Positions 9,867 through 22,780 are shown, numbered from the stretch's first letter. The stretch is DNA of 64,000 bases from Drechmeria coniospora (GCF_001625195.1 NC_054391.1:4475157-4539156), one strand, 5' to 3'. A program made the numbers and translations. The notes: generated by a model not told the origin, from the letters alone.

Positions 9867-12800
9867 TCACGTTTCTGCTTCGTCACTCACATCGGCATCA
9901 CTCCCCTCGGGCGAATCCCCAGGCACCCATATGAGCAGCCCGTCCTTGTCAATCTTCATGCCTTCGGTGGGGATGATGCGGAGAATCTTCTGAAAGTATT
10001 TATCCCGAACCACCAACCCCGGCCGCAGGTAGGTGCCCGTAACGAGCGGCAGGAGCCGGTACCTCGTCGTCCGCCGCGACATGGGCAGCAGATGCATCGT
10101 CGTCTGCTTCGTGCCTGAAAAGGCAAACGTGTCGCTCGGGTCCATCGTCAGGCCGAATGTGAGAAAGTGATGCGATGGGTTCTCGATCGTCAAGTCCACG
10201 TGCATTAGGCTCGGCCATGCTTCCGGCGGCGCGTGCAGCACCGATGCGAGCACCCGCGGCTCCGTTCCCAGAACGAGATACTGGCCCGCTGGCATCGTGG
10301 TGGTGTTGACCGCACCGTCGCCAGCCGCCGTTCGGCGCTGCCACTTGATGACGAAGTCGAGGTCTAGCGTCACCGGGTGACGGTCATCTAGCCGCAGCTT
10401 TTGCGCGACCAAGTCGAAGCGCGCCTCGTGCATCGTCTTCGGCGCCGCGACAAGGCCGCCCTCGGCCATCTCTGGCCTGTCGACGATGCTGCAACGTGCC
10501 TCGCCGGACGAGAGGATCCTCAGATCCGTCTCCGTCACCCGGAGCTCCTCCGTCGCAAACGATGCGTAATGGCATAGCAGGCACCACTTCTGCGCAAACC
10601 CGCGAGCGTGCGTCGCCAGTCCCTCGTCCACTTCCTGCAGCCCTTCCGGATCGAACAGGCTCGGCCACGGGTCCTGGTGAAGGCGCGGAACGAGGTCGTA
10701 GTTTGCCTCGAACGGGGCCACCACGTTCACCGGCAACGGTAGCACTTGAATGATGGGGGTTGCCGCGTCCGACTCCAAGTGGTACGTTGCTCGAATGTGC
10801 AACTCGTATACGACCGGCGTGTCTGACTTGTCGATCCGAATCGGAACCTCGAGGGATGCACCTTTGGCCAAGCGACCTAGAGGAATCGTTCGCGTGCGGG
10901 ATTCTGCTTCGCCGCCCTCTGCCGCATGTTCATCGCCATTTGCGACGACTTGAAAGGAGGGCAACAGTCTGCCAAACATGTGCACGTCGAGTTTGACGTT
11001 TGCCGCCTCGTCCTCGTCGTTGCGAAACTCGACCTGCAGGTGCACCGCCTCGTCTTTGTAATACTGCTCTCGAGCATCCACGAGACCGATGTGCATCTTC
11101 GGTGGCCGCGGTTGGATTTGCAGCATGTGCGCGTCAACCCGAGGCCGACGAGCCTGCCTCGAACCGTCGACAAACCAGCCGACTGGCCGATCGGTTTCCC
11201 GAAACTTGTGAATGTAGTCGAGGTCGAACGCCTCGCTTCGATACGAGAGCGTCACAGAAGCCGCCTCGGCAACGCCGGCCTCTCGGAGCGGAATGGCCAT
11301 TTCGAGCACTCGTATCTGACCCGGGCGCAACGACAAGTCGGTCCGGCCTCTGATCTCGGACGGCAGTTCGCCATCCGAGTCTTCGGGAAACCTCTCGTCG
11401 AGGTTGAGCGCGCTGATGAGCGTACCGCTGTCTGTCGTTTCATTTCCTTTGAAGGCTTCGTGCTCGATCGTAATGGGCTTGATGCTGCCTTCGAACTGGA
11501 CTGTCATGGACGACAACGTGACGGGGGGGGAGCCTGGGTGAGCTTCCGAGGTCAGCGCCACCTGCGCTGTGCACATCTCGCCAGCCTTGCTCTCCTTGTG
11601 GCGGAACACAAAGCTCGCAGAGACAAAGGACGGCACAGAGTCATCCGTCAGGTGGACGACGGGCTTGTTGTCGGCCTTGACGCCATCCAGAGATTTTCCA
11701 AGGTCATAGTGCCACTGAGGTCGCTTCGGGAATCCTGACAAACCGTCAGACGCGTCATTCACAGGGGTTGACCTTGCCACTTACTCCTGTGCAACAGTTC
11801 CCAGTCGATGGAGACGACGACATCAGCCCGCCCCGTCGCCACTGCCGCACTCCTCATGATCCAGCAGAGATCTTCAGACGCACGAAGCCACTCCTCCGAT
11901 CGAAACGACCCGTCGGCCCACATCGGCTGCAGCAGGGTCATTGCCTCCTCCCATGACTCCATCGAGGCCAACTCTCTCGCGCATTCAATAGATATCTCGG
12001 CCGTCAGCCGAGGTTGGCCGTATGCTTGGAACTGGGAGCGAGCGGCCATGAGACAGTCGACGACGAGCCGAGAGTAATTGACCCCCTCCCCGGTCAGCGG
12101 ATATTCTTGATGCGGCGCCGGGCACATGTATGTGTCGAGGCCATACGGCTGCAACGATTGTGCGTCGGGCGCGACGCGATCCTCGTCCGGCATCGCATGC
12201 GCCAACGTTCTTCGGGAAGCCATGTGGCGCGCAGCCATTCGATGCCAGTACCCTGCATGGTGAAGAAGCTCCCAGGGCTTCAGCCGCTCGCCTAGCACCG
12301 CCTTCTCGGCCGGCAAGAACAGCGTGGGAGGGATGAGGGCTGGGACCCCTTCAACGAGCTCGGCCATCACCGTTGCCCAGCGCGCCTCCCAAGCTTGCCA
12401 TCCGTAGGTATTCGTCCCCTGGCCCCGGCGGTCGACGAAATCGCCGATGCGTTCTCGATGACTCTGCCATCGCCTTACGGCCAAAGTCGTGTTTCCCACC
12501 CAGAGCTGAATTCGGAGACAGCGGATGGTGATGATATCCGACAGCTGCCGCGCCTCGTTCCAGCGAGTGCTCCAGCTGGGCATCAAGTCCAGAAGGTCGG
12601 AGCCTAGCAGTATTTCGTACGCCTGCTCGAACGATCTGATGGCGGCATCGGCCTCCTGACGAAAGGAAGCGAAAACGGCGGCCTTGAAATCGTAGCGAAA
12701 GTTCCAATCCGGGAGGGAAAGGGTGCGCGAGGTGCCAGAGGTCGGAGGGACCGTTGGCCTAGGGGTGATGCCCCGGGAACGCTTTTTCCTAGCATGCCTG

Positions 12801-13612
12801 CCCAGGTCACGGTAGTAGTCGATTGCAGTGCCGAACCAGGCAGACAGGATGCTGTCCATGACACGCCTTAGCTCGGCCGGGGATTCCTGAACTGGGATGT
12901 AGAAGATGGATTTGGGGTCGAGGCCTGCGCTCCTCCGAACCGACTCCAACTGATCCTGTACAGAATCAGATCGAGCCGAATCATCATCTTCCGTGCCCAT
13001 GAAAATGATGACCAGGCGCGTCTTGTATCCAGATGCGGTCAGCTTTCTTTTGAACTCACCGATTTCGGTTCCTAGTTGGTCATCCTTGCTCAGGTTGTAA
13101 AAGCAAGCATAAATACAGGGCACGAGCTCTTGATGCTTTCTAATCCACTGCGAGTTGATCAATCCGTCTGGGTACAGCTTCGAGACGGGAGACAGGGGAG
13201 AAAACGGGGAGTGCAGGATCGGCGTCGACTCGGGCTGCTCAACCAACTCGGGCAGCTTGGCGCGACGAGAGGGAAGGAGAAACGACTGCAAAGGTCAGCA
13301 AATGCGATGGATGGTATCGACACGACGGGCACGTACCCTGCCAAGAGCTCTGATGCGAAAGCGATAGGGCTCGTCACGGGAAAAGCTTGTGCAAGCCGTT
13401 CTGCGGGCGTTGATCTCTCCAAAATACGCCTGCAGAACGTCTGCTTCCCTGCGTCTCAGAAGCGGCAGGTCCGACTTGACCAGAAGGCATTGATTGTCAC
13501 TCTCGTCATCGCCGTCGAAGTCGAAGGGGGCGTCAGGCGGTGTCTCGTTCAGACCCGAGGCAATGAGCAGCGGGGCATTGTGATCCAAGCTTCCGACGGG
13601 ATAGCCATCCAT
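9867..13612 (-). CDS. TRAPP complex subunit, TRAPPC11/Foie gras-Gryzun type
   Basis: Three exons: 13612-13337, 13285-11785 and 11734-9867, 1214 residues. The N-terminus MDGYPVGSLDHNAPLLIASG is typical of fungal TRAPPC11 homologues. Exon 2 contains the Foie-gras-1 helical region (LVPCIYACFYNLSKDDQ, the FIPVQE-like IFYIPVQESPAEL, YYRDLGRHARKKR, FRYDFKAAVFASFRQE and a TPR-like stretch). Exon 3 is beta-rich and ends in the Gryzun trafficking region (YLRPGLVVRDKYFQKILRI). The TRAPP complexes are tethers and guanine-nucleotide exchange factors in ER-Golgi and Golgi traffic; this subunit belongs to the TRAPPIII-like assembly. Both introns (13286-13336, 11735-11784) are about 50 nt, and the second splits an Arg codon. 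Length and order agree with the family. The C-terminal EGSDADVSDEAET is acidic. It is divergently arranged with the mL41 gene, about 730 bp away. Confidence 0.9.
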
Positions 13613-14345
13613 CGTATGAGCGTCCGTACCGCAGAGGCATACGCTGCGATTTGAGGACTGGCACTTGTTGGAGTCGCAAGGAGTACTGCAAGTATCACAG
13701 CAAACGCAATTTGTTGACGCGAATCCGAGACGTTAGCACAGCTCCCTGCTAGGCCGCCTCGTAAGGATAGGACGAGCGGCCGGCGATCGGTAGCTGTGGT
13801 GATTCTGTATGGCGTTCAGAGTGACAGTCATGTGCTCGTCGCTCGTCGTGGTGCACATGCGAGTATTGGAGACACGACACGCGGAGTCTCGTCATCGGGA
13901 GCTGATCGAGGAGCTGCGGGACTGCTTCTGGTCGAATGACTCGGAATCCACCCGCTGCAGCGCTTCAGTGCTAGGTGCTCACTAATAGTACAAGGCATTA
14001 TTACTGGACGGAGTACTCTGGCAGGTACTCCGTACTACTACCCGTTCGCCGTAACCCTGTTAGCAGTGAACAGTAATATTGCCTAAGTACTTACTTAATC
14101 TACACCCTAAGTTGGTGTGTGGGTATCTGTCGGTAATAGCCCGTCGCTCCCGGATCGGAACAACGCAGGCCGCCGTACAGAGTACAGCGCCAAATTTCCA
14201 ACTGCCCCAACTCCATCCATGACCACCAGCTCGACGGCACAAAACGCTTCCAGCCTGGGCCTTCAACCACCAAACGCATACTTCGAACCGAGTATCGCCT
14301 CGTCCTCCGGCAGCCTGGGTCAACGTGACAGCCAGTCGGCCAGCC
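13613..14345. other. Divergent promoter region of the TRAPPC11-like and mL41 genes
   Basis: About 730 bp between two divergent starts. GTACTCCGTAC-type words cluster at about 14010-14100. No gene was seen; an upstream non-ATG extension of the mL41 frame is not supported. Confidence 0.6.
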
Positions 14346-14731
14346 ATGAGACCAACCCAAGCCCTCTCCGTTGGGCGCTACCGCCACCTGAAGCTCACAA
14401 CAAAAGATGTCGGCAAGGGCTTCTACAAGGGCAATCGAACCGGCTCCATGGGTCGCCACACAAAATACGGAGGATACACAATCGAGTGGAACAAGGTGCG
14501 GACGTACGTCGTCCCAGACCTCAAAGACTTCAAGGTACCTACGCTGCTTCCTGGGTGTACTGCATCGTCATCATCGACCAACAGCTAACTGGCCGCCCAC
14601 ACCCCTAGCTCACGCCGTTTGTGAGCCGGCAGATTAGGTTGCAGCCGGGCGATTACAAGGGCTTGGAAAAGGGCCCCCAGGACCCCTACTTTTATGTTGA
14701 GCAGTGGAAGCGGTTCAATGGCGTGGACTGA
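14346..14731 (+). CDS. mrpl27: Mitochondrial large-subunit ribosomal protein mL41 (MRPL27)
   Basis: Two exons, 14346-14534 and 14609-14731, 103 residues. The sequence LTTKDVGKGFYKGNRTG, then MGRHTKYGGY, then KVRTYVVPDLKDFK, then LTPFVSRQI after the intron is diagnostic of mL41. The protein is part of the large subunit of the mitochondrial ribosome, near the exit-tunnel side. The ATG at 14346 (MRPTQALSVGRY) provides a basic, Arg-containing N-terminus suitable for mitochondrial import. The frame is open further upstream but lacks an ATG, so this start is chosen. The intron (14535-14608) has a GTACCT donor and CCTAG acceptor and keeps phase 0. Confidence 0.93.
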
Positions 14732-15357
14732 GAATCGGGGCGATAACGCTGCGGATGCTCTGCGAGTGGACAAGCCAGCCCGACCCGTTCGGTTTGTGTA
14801 CTCTGGTGATGATGCGAACTTGCGCGACGGAACATGGGGACCTCGGCCGCGATTGTACATACCCTGCCATGTACCAACATGTATGACGATATGTGTGTTA
14901 GAATGGCATATCAGCCAAGCCGGTAATCGATTTACGCAAGCGAATACACTGCGATGGGAACGCGTTTGCGAAGCACTGCTCAACAGGACGCATAATTGTC
15001 CACCGATTCTTCGCACCACCCGATGTAAACGTATCCTGTCATCCTACATTGGCCACTTTTTGCCACTGCGTGTGTGAGTGTGAGGCCTCGTCCGATCGAT
15101 GCGGAGTCCGCCTCCATTGAATAACACGACTAGCAAATGATGGGTAATTGAAATGTAAGTGTACGGTTCGCATCACATCAACGAGCGCGTTTCGGTGACC
15201 GTAAAAGCAGTATATTCAAACATTGCGCCTATCTATCAACCCTTCTATCCTTGATGTTCTAGATTATGACTCTCAAAAAACCACATTGTGCCCCGGTCCA
15301 ATATACATCTACGTCATCCTAAATATTTGACGAGATTTGGTGGATAGGGGGATGAGC
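14732..15357. other. Convergent 3' intergenic region
   Basis: Between the 3' ends of the mL41 gene and the lipase-type gene. No gene-like signal was found. Confidence 0.55.
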
Positions 15358-18106
15358 CTACGGCGCAAAGGGCCACCAACTGGCGGTCCCAGAGGCCTCC
15401 CAGGAAGCTGCCGGATGTGTAGGGCCCGTGTTGGATCTCGATTCATCATCTCGCTCGGTGACAGAGTCCGGCGCGACGATCGTCGGCACCTCTGGTAGCA
15501 CTGCCGGCTTCTCCCGCTGCTCCTGCTCCGTCTTGACGGCTGCTTCAGCCTTCAGTGGTCCCGTGACATGGAACTGCGGCCCCAGAGGGGTCATCGGGGG
15601 TGAGTTCGGCCCCGGGCTCACGGCCGAGTTCAGCGTCAGCATGCTCGCCGTTTCCGCGTCCTTCTTCAGGCTAAACGGCAGGGCAATGCCGTCCAGTATC
15701 GGTCGCTTCCCTGCTACGCCGGTCTTGGGTACGTAGTTGGGGCCGAGGCCGACGCCAGAGTCCTCCCTGGCGCGGCGCTCGGCTAGGAGGGCGGCGATGG
15801 GCGTTTCGTCAACGTCTCCATCAGTCGGCTGTTCCTCAATCACGGTCCGACACTCGGAGTGATTTTGACTTTCGGCATCGGCCGATGCCAACGCAGGCTT
15901 CTGTGCCTCGATGTCGGCAAAGGGCCTTGCGCCTTGCCCCTCGTCACCTGTTACCGCCAGGACGTCTGGCTCTCGACCTGCCTGCTTTTCTCGCTCGACG
16001 GTAGCCTCGTCGTGCTTGGAACCCAGAAGCGACCAAAATGCTAAGCCGAGACTCCTCTTGTTCTTTCCCACGGCCAGCTCGGACTCGATCCGCACTCTAC
16101 CGGCCAACGCGGTCGGCGGCGGATGCTCATCGGGATACAGCTCCCGCAGCCCGATGGTGAGATCTTTGACAATCTTCCGGTGCACCTTGGCCGTGGCGGA
16201 GGAATAATTGTCATCCCACTGCCGCTTCATCGCCATCCATTTCTTGACCGGCTCTTCCTTGATGACGCAGACAGAGGCCGACTCCATGCAGCAGCCGGGA
16301 AGGTCCGACTCCGGTGCAAGAGGAAGAGTCATGCCATGGCGCGTGACTCTTTGCCGAATCATGTGCTTCCGGAACGGTGGTAGAGGATCGCCCGCTTTTC
16401 CCACTTGAGCTGGCACGGAAGACTTTTGTTTTCCCTGCTTCGCCGCCGAAATGTCGGTGTCCGATTCGGTCGAAATGACGGATATGGCGTCGTCATCCAT
16501 GATCTCGATTCCCGTCTTCTGCGCTCGAGCAAAGGCCCAGGCGCCGAACTGGGAAACGGAGCGAAACATGTACTTTGCGGGTCGGGTGAAGCTGAGTGTC
16601 GGGGCTACATGGCATAGGCCGTCCCAGACTTGAAGTTGAACGTCGGTCGGACAGTACTTTTGGAGAAGCTCTCGCCCTCGATCCGTCATGATATCGGCTG
16701 ACGGAGCATACTTGGCAGGGTTCGCAAACTTATGGGCCAGAAAAATTTGCTCGTCACGCAAAATCTCGCCACCGCCGACCATGACGAGCACCGGCGGCAA
16801 TCCGCCGAGAGTCGGTTGCATCACGGGGCTGACCAGCGGGTGCGTGAGGAGAGCGTTCGTAGTGTACATCTGGAGCCGTTAATGACATGCTGCATCCGGG
16901 AGGGGTCGTCCCACGAACATGTATCTGATCTTTGATGGTGACGAGCTCGCCGTCCATCATGATGGAAAGGTGCCCTTCGGTATCCGACTTCATCTCGCCG
17001 TTGTCGCCTTTCACTTCAACCGTCTTCTCACTCGTCGCAATGGACGGCAGTTGCCGTTTTTCGACCGTGTCGGCGCCGGCAGGCTTCTTGGCATCAACAC
17101 CTAGCTTCCTTTTCGCAGCCTCCTCTCGAAGCTGGGCAATGGCTGCGTCGTCGAGCGGTGGCCACGCTCGCGATGGCTTATGATGGAAGCCCGACTGAGG
17201 TATGTAGTCCAGGGGAGCATCGGCCGACAGGCTGGGAAAAGAGTGCGTCAAGTCGACCCAGGGACTGATGAGAATGGCGCCGGCGGGGAGAGGAACGCCC
17301 TGGTCGCGCAAGACGCAGAGAAGCGAGACGACCATGCCGCCGCCGGCCGAATCGCCGGCGAGGACAATGGTGCTCGGGTGTTGGGTTTGCAGGAGGTGAA
17401 GGTAGGCCGCCAGACAATCCTGCAGGCCGCAAGGGAATGGGAACTGCGGTGCGAGCCGGTACTTGGGGGCGAAGACTCTTGCCTTGAGCTTGCGGGCGTG
17501 CCGCTGCATCTGGTACCGATGCTCGTCCACGCTTCCGAAGAAATAGGCGCCACCATGTATGTACATCATGACGCGTTTTCCCGCATCGCCCGTCTTCTTC
17601 CGCTCGTTGGCGTCCGATCGCATCTCGATCCACTCGGCCTGCAGCGATGACTTGGGCTTCCTCCACTGCCACCAACCCTTGCCGCCAACTTGACGGATGC
17701 CATCAGGCCCAAGGTGGGCCTGGAGAAGATCGGCCGATCGGGTGAGCTGCTCGTCGGAAACGACGGCCTCGTCAGCCTTGACCCATTGCGGGCACGGCAC
17801 CGATTGCGAGGTAAACGCCTGGAGTTCCTCGACGGTATGGTGTGAGGCGAACTCGAGAAACGAGCGGATCAGATGTAACCCTTGATCGTACGACAGGTGG
17901 GCCGTCGGTTGCTCTCTGAAATGCTTTCTGTGGAGGTACTGTGATTTCGTCTCGTCAGTCCAGGAATCACAAGTCACAACGTGGCCGATCCAAGTGCTGG
18001 AGATTGTGAGACTTGCATGTGAGAACAGGGTGGTCACGACGGTCGGCGTAACGGCCAGCGAGACGGACGCAGTACTGAGTTTCTTCATTGTGGTATCACC
18101 CAGCAA
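15358..18106 (-). CDS. Hormone-sensitive-lipase-type alpha/beta hydrolase
   Basis: Modelled as three exons: 18106-18017, 17938-16919 and 16869-15358, 873 residues. Motifs of the HSL (bacterial/fungal class IV) esterase family: oxyanion HGGAYFFG at about residues 158-165, nucleophile GDSAGG (Ser about 227), VMVGGGEILRDEQ supplying the acid, and DGLCHVAPTLSF supplying the catalytic His. Between the nucleophile and acid blocks is a low-complexity insert (KRQLPSIATSEKTVEVKG). The C-terminal 400 residues are a long, fungus-specific, mainly charged tail. The first intron (17939-18016, 78 nt) starts with GC instead of GT (GCAAGT), has a CTGAC branch site and ends ACAG. If it were retained the frame stays open, but a foreign WIGHVVTCDSWTDET segment would split the conserved FSH/YLHRKHFRE junction. 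The second intron starts GTTCGT. Another in-frame ATG six codons in (18088) is a possible start. Likely intracellular lipid-ester hydrolysis. Confidence 0.85.
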
Positions 18107-18803
18107 ACGTGCTCCATGCCGTATATATGATACAAATGGATGACGAGAGATTTGTGTAGTGCATAGAGAAAGTGGCCTTCTATTCGCGGGACAGTTTGAG
18201 CGATTCCCACGAGCTTCATGATGGACTTCCTAATCCGGCGTGTTTCAACATTGGCGGGGAGGTCGACAAGCATGTTCTTACTGCGTAAGTACTCCGTACA
18301 AGAGCGGATAATGTACGGAGTAAAAGATCAAATATTACTGTAGGTCTACAATGGTGTACTGTAAGTACTCATACCTACTAGGTAGCTTTTACAGTGTATC
18401 ACTACTGTAGTTGTACATGTTCGGAGTGCTGCGCAAGTACGCTACGCCGAAATTGTATCTCGGCGATCGCCAGACTAGAGTATAATGTACTGTATAAAGT
18501 GTATACTTAATAAGCCCAGTACAATTTGTAAGTATGTAGGTAAGTACTTAAGTACTCATACTGTAAGTAAGCACTGTACGGAGTAGCAAGTACATAAACA
18601 CTTGTACATGTACATGAATGGAGTACCACAGGCTCCGAGCTAGCTGTAACGGGTCCTAGTTCGTGCGAATATTGATACTGGCCTGTGAATGCGTAGCGGG
18701 AAGACCCCCGTTGCTCGGTGAAACACCAAAAAATTTGCGACATGACATCGTTGGCACTCTACGGTTTCCCCTCCAGAATCAACCCCGCCATACAGTTCGA
18801 AAA
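18107..18803. other. Divergent promoter region with GTAC-rich core
   Basis: About 700 bp between the lipase-type gene and TSR2. The section 18275-18620 is dense in GTACTCCGTAC, AAGTAC and ACATGTAC words; no gene was seen. Confidence 0.65.
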
Positions 18804-19517
18804 ATGACGGCACCATCAGAGCCAGCGCAACTGTTGTCGGCTGGTATGTATCGGCGCTGACAAAATTCATACTCAGCGGACTCCCTCTAATGTATTGATT
18901 TTCTAGCAATCCGCCAGTCCAACTTTGAACAGGGCATCGCCTATGCCCTCCATCTCTGGCCCGCCTTGACGCTGTCCGTGCAAAACGGCTGGGGAGGCCC
19001 CGACTCGGCCGACAAGCGAGACTGGTTCGCTGGCGCCGTATCCGATCTATTCCCCGAATTCACCGATGCGCCACCCCAAGGCCCACCGGCCACTGCAGCC
19101 CCCGAGCCGGATCAGGAGGAGGTAGAGACGGTATTGCTGCAGGTCATGATTGACGAGTTCGACGTCAACGTCGACGACGACTCTGGCGCCGAGGTGGCTG
19201 GTCAGATTATCCGAGCACGGACCCAGTGTGCAGCTGGGCAGTTTGACGAGGTGAACGTGCTCAGGGAACGGTTCTCGAACCGCAAGGGCAACAAGGTGGA
19301 TCAGATGTTCAAAAAGGCCGAGGATGCAGACCAAGACACCGACTGGGAATCGGATGATTCAAACGACGACGAAGACGACGTCGACGACGACGACCAAGGG
19401 GCAGGTGCAGATGTCGAGATGGGCGACGCGCCCGCCTTGGTGTCTGCGGCAAAGGAGAAGAAGCCCGGGCCGCAGGTGGACGAGGATGGGTTCACCATGG
19501 TGACGAAGAGAAAATGA
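18804..19517 (+). CDS. tsr2: Pre-rRNA-processing protein TSR2
   Basis: Two exons, 18804-18843 and 18907-19517, 216 residues. The core IRQSNFEQGIAYALHLWPAL, then TLSVQNGWGGPDSADKRDWF, then FPEF and a DEFDVNVDDDSG..A run is the TSR2 (WGG repeat) domain. An acidic stretch rich in Asp/Glu follows, and the protein ends PQVDEDGFTMVTKRK. TSR2 is the chaperone that escorts ribosomal protein eS26 (Rps26) into the nucleus and to pre-40S particles. The first exon supplies only 13 residues; the intron (18844-18906) has a GTATGT donor, and the join gives Ala-Ile-Arg-Gln-Ser as in homologues. Confidence 0.93.
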
Positions 19518-19703
19518 GGGAATGTGAGGGATTGGATGCATACTGGAATACTCAATGTACAAGGATACCCAAATGCAGGAGCAAAAGATGGACTTCTTGC
19601 AATAGTCAATGATGACAGGCCAAACGCCGAGCTGCCCAAGAACGCGCGCCAGCAGACAAGGGGGAAACGACTAGAGTGAAGGAGGAAGGATAGAACTAGG
19701 GCC

Positions 19704-21028
19704 TCACTCCCAATCATCGTCGCTGTCATCGTCCTTCTTAAGCTCCTTCGGGCTATCCGGTCCCCGGCTCGTCTCTCCCGACGCCTCGCCGACGACATCG
19801 TAGCTCGCCTCGCTATCCGCCTGCGACTTTTCGTCGTTGGACTTGCGCGACTCGGCTGCCGTCGACTGCTTCTGCTCGGGCGGTTCGACGGTATTCGACG
19901 AGGAAGGCGTTGCTGCCTTTCGGGTCGACTCAACGTCACTCTTGGTGGCGTCGTCATCCGAATCGTCCCAGGCCACTTCGTCCTCGGCTTTGGCAGCTTC
20001 GTCGAGAGCGGTCAGCACACACATCTGGTCGCCCGCCGGCGCGGAGTCGCGGTCAAGGGTCGTCAAACTCACCGTTGAGAAGATCGCGCCGCCGGTTCTC
20101 GGCCGTCTCGATGGTGTGTCGGAGGTAGTAATAGCGCTTCCAGAAGTCGGCATAGGGAATCTGCTCCGGCACAACCTTTTCCATGGTCGTCTGCAGCTCG
20201 GGGTACTGGGCCAAGTCGTTGCTGATGTCCCCCGTCTTCTTGTCGACGTCAAAGTCCTTTGCCCACGTCTCAAACTCGTCTCCGGATGGGTCCCTCGTGA
20301 AGCTCTCGGGCGAGGTGTGGATGACGTGCAGCTGCGCGTCGAAGCGCGAGGCGTGAATGACACGCTTCCCCTGGGCATCCGTGCTTTCGAAGAGGACGGT
20401 GCTTCCCTCGTCAGAGTGGTCCGGGGGTGCGATGGCGATGGCATCCCGGAGGAAGTCGCGCATGTTGGTGCCGAAACGCAGAAGCGCTTCGTCTGCGGCA
20501 TCCTCGGCGCGCTGCAAATCTTTGAGTCGCTTCGCCGCCTCGGACCGAAGGCGGGCGAGCACGGTCTCGGAATGCTGGGTGGCATCCTCGGATGAGGGGT
20601 GCTTTCCTTGGGTCGGTGTCGACTGGGCGTCGTCGCCATCCGTCGTCTCCCTTTCGGCGTCTCGGTTGATTGAGAGAGAGCGCGTCTGGTTCAGTATGGT
20701 TTCGCGCAAATCCGTGAGGCCTTTGCTGGCATCCCCGGAGACCTCGGCAAGCTCTTTTTGGGCTTGCGTGTAGACCGATTCACCCTATGGATTGGCACGT
20801 CAGACTTTGTCCAAGGACTGGGGTGGGCATCGGCCGGGGTACCTGTTTTACGACATTGCCCAGGAAGTCTCCGATCTTCAGTCCCCACGGGCTTGACGAG
20901 ATGGCCTTGTAGGCGTCCTGGATGTCGTCGTTCAGCGACGATTGCTCCCCTGGCTTTGGCGTTCCGGTCGACTCCGTCCGGTCGGCGGAGTAGGCTTCCA
21001 CCTGGATATGATCGTACGTGAGATCCAT
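19704..21028 (-). CDS. BSD-domain protein (DOS2-like)
   Basis: Three exons: 21028-20843, 20784-20073 and 19996-19704, 396 residues. N-terminal SLNDDIQDAYKAISSSPWGL and a coiled section (VYTQAQKELAEVSGDASKGL) lead into the BSD domain around residues 210-280 (ETWAKDFDVD..ELQTTMEKVVPEQIPYADFWKRYYYLRHTIE). The C-terminus is acidic: EDEVAWDDSDDD, then a low-complexity Ser/Lys/Asp tail ending DSDDDWE. Similar proteins are DOS2/BSD-domain proteins of fungi; the molecular role is poorly defined. For the last intron (19997-20072) the far acceptor GACGAAG, 12 nt after a CTGAC branch site, restores the frame; the nearer CCAG would shift it. The 3' end converges on TSR2, about 190 bp apart. Confidence 0.87.
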
Positions 21029-22780
21029 CGATTGGGTATAGTTGCTGGGAACCTAACAATCTTTGATTTTGGTTTCCGTCAGCCGCTCGCTGATTGATGT
21101 GCTGTTTCGTGCAGTCGTTGGTGTTGAGGTCATGTTCGCCCCAGCATGTGTCGGCCTCGTCTGTGGCTGCTTGAAGCGCTTTACCGCAAACGTCACGTTA
21201 CTAGCAGGTGGTGTGCGGTGGCTCGGTACCGCACTCCACGCATAGCGCGTACAGGGTACTTGCACTCTGCACGGAGTGCTCCGCAATAAGTACTTGCTTA
21301 GTACATAAATCGTCCCTGAAAGACAAGTATTAGTAACTTGTACGGAATAACCGTACGGAGTAGATGTGCAAGTACTGTAATAGCGCTTTACGGAGCACCC
21401 CTGCCTACAGTAGGTCCTGAACGGCCCCCTCCAAGTACTCCGTACATGGGCATCATGTCACGTGTCTATCCCTTTGAACACGCATCTGGAAAACAGGTGT
21501 GTTGCATGCGATGGATGCGAACGAATATTATTACCGTACTTATCATTATGAACCGACTAGTGGCATGCCGTCTGTGGCAAACAATGGCCAAGTTCAGCGC
21601 CACGTGCCTGGGTTCGTACAGAATTACTTCCTCAACGTACCCCTTTCGCCAATGTCAACCTTCGGGTGCGTCAACAATGCCTTGGCATCTACTCCGTACT
21701 CACGTTGACGGCGACAAGTTCATTTCGGCCTGAAAGTGAATGCATTCGGCTGGAAGTGGCAAACCACTGTCCAAAGCATTTGTGACAAGAGTGTGTGCAT
21801 TCGCATATTCCATCTCTCAGGCCTCTACCGCGCTCCTAGAATCCAAGTATTCTTACTCTTCTCCCACGGCAGACCGGCAACCTCGGAGGTTTGCCCCCAG
21901 ATTCCAGATGGCATGTTCCAGTTCGAGTAGGTCGTTGCTGGGGAAGCCAAGCGCCACACATAATTATCTCATCGTCGTCGACGCCGTGCTCGATATTTAC
22001 CGTGGCGGTAAGTGCAGGCATGCTAATGTGCAAGTCAGCGCCGCACTTCCCTCCATGCTCATGACGACAAACGTGTTGTGAAGCGGATGCAGATTTTCCA
22101 GGCGATGACAGACCTCGTTCGAAAATGCTGCATCATTCGATGCAAATGCTTGGGTGGACGCGGAAGCTGAGTCGCAAGCAGAATGCAGCGCAATGTTCGA
22201 GGGCGCCTTCTCGTAACCTCGGCGAGCAACTGCATCAGAGCACTTCTAGGCGGTCCCGAATAGCAATTGTTGCCGCATTCATGCCATGCACAGCAGGTAC
22301 GTGCCCGGAAGTCCGTCACGGTGTAGCCAATACACAATCTGCATTCCACAATCGAGTCATCGACTTTCACCCGGCATCACTTCGGCATGGTCCAATGTCT
22401 CGCGGTCTGTCACGGGGGCAAAAAAGAAAAGGCAAGGCTTGTCCTGAACAGCTGGACAATCGTGATGATGTTGCAAAGTTGTTGCCCTCGGAGTGTCGGC
22501 CCGTCCTTGGAGTGAACGGCATGCAAGACATGTTGCGAGCTCCCGTGGCGTGCTGCGGGCAATACCTTGTGACCGATCTGTGACGGATGGTGTTCACTCC
22601 ATCGTGTGCACAGAGGAGCGTTCGCACAACGGGGCGCGGGGTAAACACATCGCAGTTCCTTACTCTTCACCGACCGAACCGCCTCTCGCCGTAATCTGCC
22701 AGTCAGTGGCTTCATTGATGGGTTGCTGCCCCGCGACAGCACGTGGAAGGGTGTCTCGCGTTCCCTGAAGCGGCCTGGTT

